Of a stretch of 48,334 nucleotides of DNA, positions 41,929 through 48,334 are shown piece by piece. This stretch comes from Sphingopyxis granuli NBRC 100800 (GTDB lineage: Bacteria; Pseudomonadota; Alphaproteobacteria; Sphingomonadales; Sphingomonadaceae), in contig NZ_BCUA01000025.1 of assembly GCF_001591045.1 (NCBI RefSeq), positions 1 through 48,334 on the forward strand, in the 5' to 3' direction. Numbering within the stretch: the stretch's first letter is position 1; each line of letters opens with the position of its first letter. Both the position numbers and the translations under genes were made by a program. The notes under the pieces were generated by a model, which was not told where the DNA came from, ran no database searches, and was given only the letters and a program-made list of their open reading frames with translations.

Positions 41929-42681
41929 CTAGCGGGGCGGTAGCGGCTGGAGATGCGCGGAATCGATATGCCAGCGAAGCTGGTCGGCGGTTGCTCCGTC
42001 CACGTTGTTGACGCGGCGCACGATATAGTGTCCGCGAAACCGCTGTAGCGCACCGGAATCGAGCGTGGCCTCGACCGTGACGGGGACGGTCAGATAAAGC
42101 GACCCGGCGGCGCCTTCGGCCTCACCTGCCGAACCGATCGTGACGTGCGTCGACCGGGTATGGGCGAAGCCCTGCCTGAATTTTTCGAGGGACTGGTTCG
42201 GCGGGCCGTCCTGACCCCATTGCAGCCAGGCGGTGGCATAGTCCCGGGCGTCGAGGGCCGCATAATAGCGCTTGACGACATCGGCGGCGGCCTCGTTGCT
42301 TCGGGGGTCGGGCCGGCAATCGGCGGGCGGCGATCCTGCCTGGCTCAGCAGCGCGCAGCTTCGGGCGATCTCGTCGTCGATCATCGGGCAGCTGTTGGCG
42401 ACGTTGCAGGGCGGATGGGTCGCCGGGGACAGGGTGCGGCAGAGCTGGGCGCGGCGCTCGGCCGCCTGCCCGCCGATCTCCACGGCGCAGGACCGCGGCT
42501 CGCCGGTCGCGGCAGGCGTCGAAGGCGAAGGTGCGGCGCGCGCGACACTATCGATTGCCGGGCGCGGCGTTTCGGCCGGCTCGGGGGCGCCGGCTTGTCG
42601 ATCGGCCGGTCCGCCGCACGCCGCGAGCGCCAGCGTCAGCGAAGCGAGCGGGCCCGCACATATCCTATATCGTCCGGTCAT
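41929..42681 (-). CDS. Lipoprotein of unknown function
   Basis: This 250-residue protein begins with a lipoprotein signal (ICAGPLASLTLALAACGGPA, lipobox LAAC). After a Pro/Ala-rich linker, several cysteines follow (RSCAVEIGG, LCRTLSP, PPCNVANSCPM, CALLSQ), possibly disulfide-bonded. The C-terminal domain (DVVKRYYAALDARDYATAWL) resembles an NTF2-like/SnoaL-type fold often found in lipoproteins of this order. I do not know its role. I used the ATG at 42681, nine residues inside the longest frame, since the signal starts there. Confidence 0.78.
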   Translation of the reverse strand: MTGRYRICAGPLASLTLALAACGGPADRQAGAPEPAETPRPAIDSVARAAPSPSTPAATGEPRSCAVEIGGQAAERRAQLCRTLSPATHPPCNVANSCPMIDDEIARSCALLSQAGSPPADCRPDPRSNEAAADVVKRYYAALDARDYATAWLQWGQDGPPNQSLEKFRQGFAHTRSTHVTIGSAGEAEGAAGSLYLTVPVTVEATLDSGALQRFRGHYIVRRVNNVDGATADQLRWHIDSAHLQPLPPR

Positions 42682-42846
42682 GGCGTTCGAACGCGTCGCG
42701 GATTTCAACGGTTCCTCATGGAACCACCGATGCGCGCGACGGCCCCGGTTGCGCGCCGAAACGCCGGCTTTGTACGACCGGAAGAGCGGGCCCGTCCTCC
42801 GCGGGTCGCGACCGAAGCTTCAAAAACCGCTCCTCGTGCCTACATT

Positions 42847-43533
42847 ATGCGCATGACCGATCGTTCCTTTCCGATCGACAGACGCGCGCTCATGCTGTCG
42901 GGAACGGCGACGGCCGCCGCCGCCTTGCTCGACCGGTCCGCGGCCGTCACCGCGCCGCTTGCTCCCCATGCCCGGAATGTCGGAACGGTGCCGCCGTCGG
43001 CGTCCGCATCCGTGGCCCCCGCGTCGTTCGATCCGACCTTGCTGCGCAAAGCCCTTGCCGCGCTGGATCGTCACGCCGGGGCGGTCGTCCATCGCGATCG
43101 CATCGCGATCGTCGACTTCTCCGCGCCGTCATCGGAAGCGCGTCTGCATTTTCTCGACGTCATCAAGGGAGAGCGGTCGAGCCTGCTCGTCGCCCACGGC
43201 GCGGGCTCGGATCCCGGGCATACGGGTTTCCTGCAGCGCTTCTCGAATGATTTCGGTTCCAACGCGTCGAGCGAAGGGGCCTTTCTGACCGGCGACTATT
43301 ATGTCGGAAAGCATGGGCGGTCGCAGCGGCTTGCCGGACTCGATCCGACGAATGACAATGCCCGGGGGCGCGCGATCGTGATCCATTCGGCATGGTATGC
43401 GAACTCCGACATCCTTGCCGCGCATGGGAAACTGGGGCGCAGCCAGGGCTGTTTCGCGGTCGGCGAACATGAACTGGACCGCGTCTTCGGCTTCCTGGGC
43501 GAAGGGCGGCTTCTCTATGCCGCAAAGGCCTGA
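42847..43533 (+). CDS. L,D-transpeptidase catalytic-domain protein (YkuD_2 type)
   Basis: This 228-residue protein has an RR-type signal region (FPIDRRALMLSGTATAAAAL). The catalytic domain contains GLDPTNDNARGRAIVIHSAW and ends in GKLGRSQGCFAVGEHELDRV, where the Ser-x-Gly-Cys motif provides the nucleophile (about residue 200) and the His in VIHSAW lies in the active site. Such enzymes form or edit peptidoglycan cross-links. The start is ATG at 42847 or 42853. The gene is 79 bases upstream of a second L,D-transpeptidase, on the same strand. Confidence 0.9.
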   Translation: MRMTDRSFPIDRRALMLSGTATAAAALLDRSAAVTAPLAPHARNVGTVPPSASASVAPASFDPTLLRKALAALDRHAGAVVHRDRIAIVDFSAPSSEARLHFLDVIKGERSSLLVAHGAGSDPGHTGFLQRFSNDFGSNASSEGAFLTGDYYVGKHGRSQRLAGLDPTNDNARGRAIVIHSAWYANSDILAAHGKLGRSQGCFAVGEHELDRVFGFLGEGRLLYAAKA

Positions 43534-43612
43534 AACGACCACCGCTTTTGCATCTCGCGGGAACGCTGCCTAAGCGCCTCGCGTTATCTCCTTCCATTGC
43601 AAGGAGATATTC

Positions 43613-45043
43613 GTGCGGAAATTGATGTTGGCCGGCTCGCTGCTGGCGCTGGCGCTGACCGGATGCGGCAATCCTTCGGCGAACGGCGATGCGCAATCGA
43701 ACGCGGCGGCGGCCACCATCCGCTGGAACGAGGCGGCGGTCGGGCAGTTGCGCAAAGCCATCGAACGGCGCGCGGCGCACGGTCTCGACCATATGCGCTT
43801 TGCGGTCGAGGGGCAGGTGGGAAGCGCCGAGGGCGAAAAGGCGCTGACCCAAAGCGCGCTCCGCTACGCCTCGGCGGTCGCGCGCGGTGCGACCGATCCG
43901 GCCAAATTGCAGGATATCTATACGATCCCCCGTCCCGAAGCCGATCTGCGGCCCGGTCTGGCCGGGGCGCTGTCCGATAGGAAGCTGGACGATTGGATCG
44001 ATAGTCTTGCGCCCCAAAACGACCAGTATCGCCAGCTTTCGAAAGCCTATCTCGCGCTGCGCGGGTCGGGTGACAAGGCGGCCGCCATCCCCGATACCAA
44101 GCCGCTGAAACCCGGCGCGACCGATCCCCGCGTCCCGGCCATCGCGGCGCAGCTCGTCGCGTCCGGCTATCTCGACCGCGCAGAGGGGCAGGGGACCCGA
44201 TACACGCCGGCGATGGTCCGTGCCGTGCAGCATATGCAGATCGATTACGGCATCGAGCCCGACGGGGTGATCGGCGGCGAGGCGCTCGAAATCCTCAACC
44301 TGTCCGATGCCGACCGGGCCCGCGCGCTCGCGGTCGCGATGGAACGGATGCGCTGGCTCGAACGGACGCCGCCCGCGACGCGCATCGACGTCAATATCGC
44401 CGCGGGGCGGCTGGCCTATTGGCGCGATGGAAAGCTGGCCGATACGCGCAAGGTGGTCGTGGGAAAACCGGGGAAGGAAACGCCCCAGCTCGGATCGCCG
44501 ATCTACCGGCTCGTCGCCAATCCGACCTGGACGGTGCCGCGCTCGATCCAGAACGGAGAGATCGCGAAGAAGGGATCGGCCTATCTTCGCCGCAACGACA
44601 TGGCGTGGAAGGACGGCTGGATCGTGCAGCAGCCGGGGCCCCAGAATGCGCTGGGGCTGGTCAAGTTCGACATGAAGAACGAGCATTCGATCTATTTGCA
44701 CGACACCCCCGCCAAATCGCTGTTCGACGAGGTGCAGCGGCAGCGCAGCCACGGCTGCGTCCGGGTCGAGGACGCGCTCGGCTTCGCGCAGATGCTGGCG
44801 CGCGACGAGGGTATCCTCGACGAATGGCAGAAGGCGCGCGCGACGGGGAAGGAAAGCTTCGTCAACCTGCCGCGTGCGATACCGGTGCGGCTCTATTACC
44901 AGACCGTGCTGTTCGACGATGCGGGCGAGCCGGTCGTCCGCGCCGATCCCTATGGCTGGAACGGCGCCGTCGCCGCGGCGCTCGGCTTTCCCGAAAGGCA
45001 GGGCTTCAGATTGCGCGCCTCCGGCAACGATATCGGACCGTAA
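43613..45043 (+). CDS. L,D-transpeptidase with peptidoglycan-binding domain (YcbB-like)
   Basis: This 476-residue protein starts with a lipoprotein-type signal (LMLAGSLLALALTGCGNPSA, lipobox LTGC). An N-terminal helical domain is followed by a peptidoglycan-binding module (YTPAMVRAVQHMQIDYGIEP then DGVIGGEALEILN, about residues 200-230) and a YkuD domain (about 265-430) with SIYLHDTPAKSLFD and RQRSHGCVRVEDALGF, where the Cys of SHGC is the nucleophile. This order matches YcbB/LdtD-type enzymes that make 3-3 cross-links. The start is GTG with AAGGAGATATTC before it. It converges on the alternative oxidase gene. Confidence 0.93.
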   Translation: MRKLMLAGSLLALALTGCGNPSANGDAQSNAAAATIRWNEAAVGQLRKAIERRAAHGLDHMRFAVEGQVGSAEGEKALTQSALRYASAVARGATDPAKLQDIYTIPRPEADLRPGLAGALSDRKLDDWIDSLAPQNDQYRQLSKAYLALRGSGDKAAAIPDTKPLKPGATDPRVPAIAAQLVASGYLDRAEGQGTRYTPAMVRAVQHMQIDYGIEPDGVIGGEALEILNLSDADRARALAVAMERMRWLERTPPATRIDVNIAAGRLAYWRDGKLADTRKVVVGKPGKETPQLGSPIYRLVANPTWTVPRSIQNGEIAKKGSAYLRRNDMAWKDGWIVQQPGPQNALGLVKFDMKNEHSIYLHDTPAKSLFDEVQRQRSHGCVRVEDALGFAQMLARDEGILDEWQKARATGKESFVNLPRAIPVRLYYQTVLFDDAGEPVVRADPYGWNGAVAAALGFPERQGFRLRASGNDIGP

Positions 45044-45151
45044 AATCGACGGTCCGACGCATCTTCCATCATGTCGGCCACCTGTCCGCTTCGCCGGATT
45101 TCGGCAACGGGAGCAGGGTGGGGCCTGCTCCCGGCACGATGGCGACGTGTG

Positions 45152-45841
45152 TCAGGCCGCCTTCTTCCAGTTCGGTTCGAGCGTCACGTGCGGCGGGCAT
45201 TCGGCGATCCGGCCGACCGGGAGGCCCGCAAGCTCGCTGGCGAAGCCGTGGTTCACGTCGCGGTGGTGGGCTTCGTCGGCGCGCACGACCAGCACCACGT
45301 CGCGAAGCGTCGCGTCGTCGGGCAGGCCCCAATATTGCCTGGCGATCGCGGGCGCCGGGACGTTGGGACTGCGCCCCTCGTCGATCTCGGCCAGGTAGTG
45401 CGTATAGCTGATCACCGCCTCTTCCTCGAAATAGCCCACCACGCGGTGCGCCGTCTTCGAACTGACGAGATAGAGTGCGAAGAAGCAGAGGTAGAACACC
45501 CACTGGACGCCGATGATCACCGCCCGTTCGAACAGCGTCGGCTTGGAGATTTCGATGAACGTCATCAGGTGCATGCGTTCATTCTCGGCCTCGTCCATCA
45601 GCGTCTTGATCCAGCCCTTGTCGTCGCACATGCGGCGGAGGCAGGCGAGGTGGTTGATCGTCGCGCCGACCATGCCGGGCACCGCGGCGACCGTTTCGAG
45701 CACGACCGCGCGGTGGCCGTAGCGCTCGGCGAAGAAGGTGTCGGCGCACCAGCGGAGCGCCTTGGTGAAGCCATAGGCGATCCGGTCAGAGAAGCCCTGC
45801 GGCTTGTGATGAACGCCAAGATCGATGAAAGGTACGGACAT
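45152..45841 (-). CDS. aox: Alternative oxidase
   Basis: This 229-residue enzyme transfers electrons from ubiquinol to oxygen without proton pumping and is cyanide-resistant. The diiron ligands are visible: [14 protein letters not shown] (ExxH), [14 protein letters not shown] (central Glu) and [15 protein letters not shown] (ExxH). A hydrophobic stretch ([20 protein letters not shown]) anchors it to the inner leaflet of the membrane. Bacterial copies are uncommon and known from Novosphingobium and relatives. The start at 45841 has GGAGATATTCC upstream; a longer frame to 46501 overlaps the kinase and is not real. It diverges from the FixL/FixJ-like pair, which probably controls it. Confidence 0.93.
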   Translation of the reverse strand: MSVPFIDLGVHHKPQGFSDRIAYGFTKALRWCADTFFAERYGHRAVVLETVAAVPGMVGATINHLACLRRMCDDKGWIKTLMDEAENERMHLMTFIEISKPTLFERAVIIGVQWVFYLCFFALYLVSSKTAHRVVGYFEEEAVISYTHYLAEIDEGRSPNVPAPAIARQYWGLPDDATLRDVVLVVRADEAHHRDVNHGFASELAGLPVGRIAECPPHVTLEPNWKKAA

Positions 45842-45875
45842 TGGAATATCTCCACGGGACGGCGCGGGGGTTGCG

Positions 45876-47468
45876 ATGCCGTCGATGGAGGCCGATTTAG
45901 GGGCTGTGTCGGATCGCGAACATTCGGATGATGCCCCTAGCGTGCATCCCCTAGGGGATTTCCCGGAGGCGCAGCGGGCGCGCTTCACGAGCCGTTTCCT
46001 TCCGCGCCTTTCGGCCGCGGCGGGATTCGCGGTCGCGCTGTTCTTCCTCGCCGGCGGCATCGGGGTGCGCCTGATGTTCGCCGATGCGCTGGGGCCGCGC
46101 GCGACCTTCATCTTCTTCGTTCCCGGCGTCGTCGTCGCGGGCGCGCTGTCGGGGCTTCGCGCCGGCGCTCTCGCCGCGCTCGCGGGGGCGGCGGCGGGGC
46201 TGTGGTGCGATGCGCAGGCGGGGCCGGTAGAAGGCGGCAGCCTGATCGCGGCGGGCGCCTTCGTCGCGATCTCGCTCGCGATCGCGACCGGCGGCGAATG
46301 GTTCCAGCGCGCGCGGATCGAAACCGAGGCCGCCGCGGCGGGGCTCGCCAACCGCGAGGCGCATCTGCGGTCGGTCCTCGAAACGGTTCCCGACGCCATC
46401 GTCGTGATCGACGAGGCGGGCCAGATCCGCGATTTCAGTCCGGCGGCCGAGCGGATGTTCGGCTGGCCGGCCGGCGAGGCGGTCGGGCGCAACGTCCGCA
46501 TGCTGATGCCCGAACCCTATCGCAGCGCGCACGACGGCTATCTGGAGCGCTATTACCGGACGGGCGAGAAGCGCATCATCGGCAAGGGCCGGGTCGTCGT
46601 CGGCCAGCGGCGCGACGGCGCGACCTTTCCGATCGAGCTGTCGGTCGGCGAAATCCGGGCGGCCGGCGAGCGGCATTTCACCGGCTTCATCCGCGACCTG
46701 ACCGAGCGCCAGAAGGCCGAGGCGCGGCTGCAGGAGCTTCAGGGCGAACTCGTCCACGTCTCGCGGCTCACCAGCCTCGGCGAGATGGCATCGGCGATCG
46801 CGCACGAGATCAACCAGCCGCTTTCGGCGATCGCGAACTACCTCAAGGGCAGCCGCATGCTGCTCGGGCGCGAGGAGGTGCCGCGCGAGCGGGTGGCCGA
46901 AGCGGTCGAGCGGGCGGCGGCCGAAGCGTTACGCGCCGGCGACATCATCCGGCGCCTGCGCGAATTCGTGGCGCGCGGCGAGACCGAGCGGACGGTCGAA
47001 AGCCTGCCCAAGCTGGTCGAGGAAGCGAGCGCGCTCGCGCTGGTGGGCGCACGCGAACATGATATTCGCGTCCGCTTCGTCTTCGATCCCGAAGTCGAAC
47101 TCGTGCTCGCCGACAAGGTGCAGATCCAGCAGGTGGTGCTCAACCTGGTGCGCAATGCCGTCGATGCGCTCGCGGAATCGGGGCGGGCACCGCGCGAGCT
47201 GGAGGTGCGGATCGACCGCGAGGGCGACATGGCGCGCGTCGGCGTGACCGACAATGGGCCGGGTATCGCCCCCGACATCGCGGCGCGGCTGTTCCAGCCC
47301 TTCATCACCAGCAAGCGCACCGGGATGGGGGTGGGCCTCTCCATTTCGCGCACGATCGTCGAGGCGCATGGCGGCAAGATCTGGGCCGAGGAAGCCTCCG
47401 GCGGCGGCGCGCGTTTCAGCTTTACGTTGCAGATGGTGGACAGGAAGGAACTGGAAGATGGCGAGTGA
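45876..47468 (+). CDS. fixL: FixL-like oxygen-sensing histidine kinase with heme PAS domain
   Basis: This 530-residue kinase has hydrophobic N-terminal segments (about residues 43-135, e.g. [20 protein letters not shown]). A PAS domain follows with the heme-FixL pattern [20 protein letters not shown] (heme-ligand-type His about 219) and then [20 protein letters not shown]. The kinase core has [20 protein letters not shown] (about 310), [20 protein letters not shown] and [20 protein letters not shown]. The start is uncertain: I chose ATG 45876 with GGGGG before it, but a GTG at 45942 is possible and would place the 45934-45957 repeats near or upstream of the coding region. It overlaps the FixJ-like gene by 11 bases. 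Confidence 0.88.
   Translation: MPSMEADLGAVSDREHSDDAPSVHPLGDFPEAQRARFTSRFLPRLSAAAGFAVALFFLAGGIGVRLMFADALGPRATFIFFVPGVVVAGALSGLRAGALAALAGAAAGLWCDAQAGPVEGGSLIAAGAFVAISLAIATGGEWFQRARIETEAAAAGLANREAHLRSVLETVPDAIVVIDEAGQIRDFSPAAERMFGWPAGEAVGRNVRMLMPEPYRSAHDGYLERYYRTGEKRIIGKGRVVVGQRRDGATFPIELSVGEIRAAGERHFTGFIRDLTERQKAEARLQELQGELVHVSRLTSLGEMASAIAHEINQPLSAIANYLKGSRMLLGREEVPRERVAEAVERAAAEALRAGDIIRRLREFVARGETERTVESLPKLVEEASALALVGAREHDIRVRFVFDPEVELVLADKVQIQQVVLNLVRNAVDALAESGRAPRELEVRIDREGDMARVGVTDNGPGIAPDIAARLFQPFITSKRTGMGVGLSISRTIVEAHGGKIWAEEASGGGARFSFTLQMVDRKELEDGE
45934..45957. promoter_or_regulatory. CCCCTAG repeat and palindrome, possible operator
   Basis: CCCCTAG at 45934-45940 is repeated 14 bases later as the perfect palindrome CCCCTAGGGG (45948-45957), with a related TAGGGG at 45898-45903. 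It lies in the aox-fixL divergent zone or in the first codons of fixL, depending on the fixL start. It may bind the FixJ-like regulator. Confidence 0.4.
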
Positions 47469-48075
47469 ACCGATCGTCTATGTGATCGACGATGACGACG
47501 GCGTTCGCGGCTCGCTCGAATTCCTGCTCGATTGCGCGGGCCTGCGCGTTCGCGGCTTCGCATCGGCCGATGCCTTCCTGAAGGCGTCGCCGCCGCTGGA
47601 CGGTGCGTGCGTGGTCACCGACGTCCGCATGCCCGGAACCACCGGCATCGAATTGCTGGAGGCGCTGCACGCGCGCGGCGGCGCCCCCGCCGTGATCGTG
47701 GTCACCGGCCATGCCGATGTTCCGCTGGCGATCCAGGCGATGAAGGCGGGAGCAGTCGATTTCATCGAAAAGCCGTTCGACGACGAGGTCATCCTGTCGG
47801 CGATCCGCCGGGCGATCAGCGACCGGGCGGCCGACGCCGACGCGCGGGCCGAGCGGAATGCGATCGCCGGCCGGATCGCGACGCTGTCGACGCGCGAGCG
47901 CCAGATCATGGACCGCCTTGTCGAGGGACAGGCGAACAAGGCCATCGCCTTCGATCTGGGAATCAGCGCGCGGACGGTCGAGGTCTATCGGGCGAATGCG
48001 ATGATGAAGATGCAGGCGAAGACCCTGTCCGACCTCGTCCGCATGGCGACGATCGCGCGCGTTGGCGGGGTCTAA
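47458..48075 (+). CDS. fixJ: FixJ-like response regulator
   Basis: This 205-residue protein has a receiver domain ([20 protein letters not shown], phosphoacceptor in [16 protein letters not shown], about residue 54, and Lys in [12 protein letters not shown]) and a LuxR-type helix-turn-helix ([20 protein letters not shown], then [20 protein letters not shown]). This is the FixJ arrangement. The start overlaps the kinase stop by 11 bases, so the two are a pair. The likely targets are the divergent alternative oxidase gene and other low-oxygen genes, by analogy with FixLJ in rhizobia. Confidence 0.92.
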   Translation: MASEPIVYVIDDDDGVRGSLEFLLDCAGLRVRGFASADAFLKASPPLDGACVVTDVRMPGTTGIELLEALHARGGAPAVIVVTGHADVPLAIQAMKAGAVDFIEKPFDDEVILSAIRRAISDRAADADARAERNAIAGRIATLSTRERQIMDRLVEGQANKAIAFDLGISARTVEVYRANAMMKMQAKTLSDLVRMATIARVGGV

Positions 48076-48120
48076 GAAAGCTCGCTGAAGCGACGAGCGT
48101 AGAGTACCGTGCCTTGTGAA

Positions 48121-48240
48121 CCGTTTGCCCTGAGCTTGTCGAAGCCTGTCCTGAGCGCCTGCAAGGCAGTCGAAGAGGGCGGTCCTTTCTTTCGAGGACG
48201 CAGAAGAAGGGCGGTGCTTCGACAAGCTCAGCACGAACGG
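48121..48240. repeat. REP-like inverted repeat of the TGAGCTTGTCGAAG type
   Basis: The left arm CCGTTTGCCCTGAGCTTGTC (continuing to GAAGCC at 48146) is complementary with few mismatches to the right arm at 48215-48240 (TGCTTCGACAAGCTCAGCAC then GAACGG). The arms enclose about 68 bases, and CCTGTCCTGAGCG and CAGTCGAAG inside them look like partial further copies. Such elements are common between sphingomonad genes. It may also act as a terminator for the FixJ-like gene. Confidence 0.7.
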
Positions 48241-48314
48241 CAGAAAGAATGATGCAGATGCAACGCACGACGCTCAACGGTCTGTGGGGATTCGGCGTTC
48301 GACGCGCTGCCTCA

Positions 48315-48334
48315 TCCGTTCGTCATGCTGAACT
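48315..48334 (+). repeat. Partial REP-like repeat at the window edge
   Basis: ATCCGTTCGTCATGCTGAAC resembles the outer arm of the repeat at 48121-48240 (CCGTTCGTGCTGAGC) and is cut by the window end. Confidence 0.4.

Noticed and set aside
43163-44752. Minus-strand open frame of 529 codons opposite the two L,D-transpeptidases
   Set aside because: It runs antisense through two real genes with catalytic Cys motifs.

Overview
The window looks like chromosome or megaplasmid DNA of an alphaproteobacterium, most probably a sphingomonad (Sphingomonas/Sphingopyxis/Novosphingobium type). I infer this from the gene content (alternative oxidase, FixLJ-like pair, DUF6894, HRXXN histidine kinase, entericidin-like lipoprotein), the GC-rich codon use in the right half, and TGAGCTTGTCGAAG-type intergenic repeats at the right end. 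No rRNA, CRISPR array, integrase, intact transposase or DNA methyltransferase was recognised.

Region 1 (about 0.7-25.9 kb) reads as one large nucleic-acid-defence-like island. The genes are: a HelD-like SF1 helicase with a nuclease-like insert and two zinc ribbons, an unknown protein, a tandem AAA+ ATPase, a WYL regulator, an AddB-like PD-(D/E)XK nuclease, an AddA/UvrD-like helicase-nuclease, a DUF6361-type protein, a PLD-family nuclease, an SF2/SNF2-like helicase, a PD-(D/E)XK-like protein with an unknown partner, two membrane-segment proteins, an ExHxxQH nuclease-like protein, a NYN-domain protein, and a phosphatase/ADP-ribosylglycohydrolase fusion. The most interesting signal is hidden between the genes. 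Five copies of a 19-bp imperfect palindrome, TGCGACC-R-WWWW-T-GTCG-Y-R, sit in front of five transcription units: AAA-unknown-HelD (6374), the nuclease/helicase operon (7429), the two divergent units at 20853 and 20980, and the phosphatase-ADP-ribosylhydrolase gene (24378). All point toward the gene they precede. This suggests one regulon, probably under the WYL protein, that joins about 25 kb of genes into a single system. The composition recalls DISARM (SF2 helicase plus PLD nuclease) but has no methyltransferase and adds an AddAB-like pair and several effector-like modules.

Region 2 (25.9-27.4 kb) is a scar: a gene-free stretch, a tRNA-Lys(CTT) with encoded CCA on the minus strand, and a frameshifted AsmA remnant. 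It may be the edge of the island.

Region 3 (27.4-39.2 kb) is a stress and envelope block: PRC-barrel lipoprotein, MgtC, CsbD-like protein, a truncated histidine phosphatase, DUF6894, a Crp/Fnr regulator, a small membrane protein, a FAD oxidoreductase, a tiny Q/N-rich protein, an OmpA-like lipoprotein, a clade-2 catalase, and a three-gene kinase/response-regulator operon. Two inverted 16-bp repeats bracket the catalase segment.

Region 4 (39.4-48.3 kb) starts with two colliding gene remnants (histidine kinase, lactate dehydrogenase type). It continues with a DUF885 protein, a lipoprotein, two L,D-transpeptidases, an alternative oxidase divergent from a heme-PAS FixL/FixJ pair, and REP-like repeats at the right edge.
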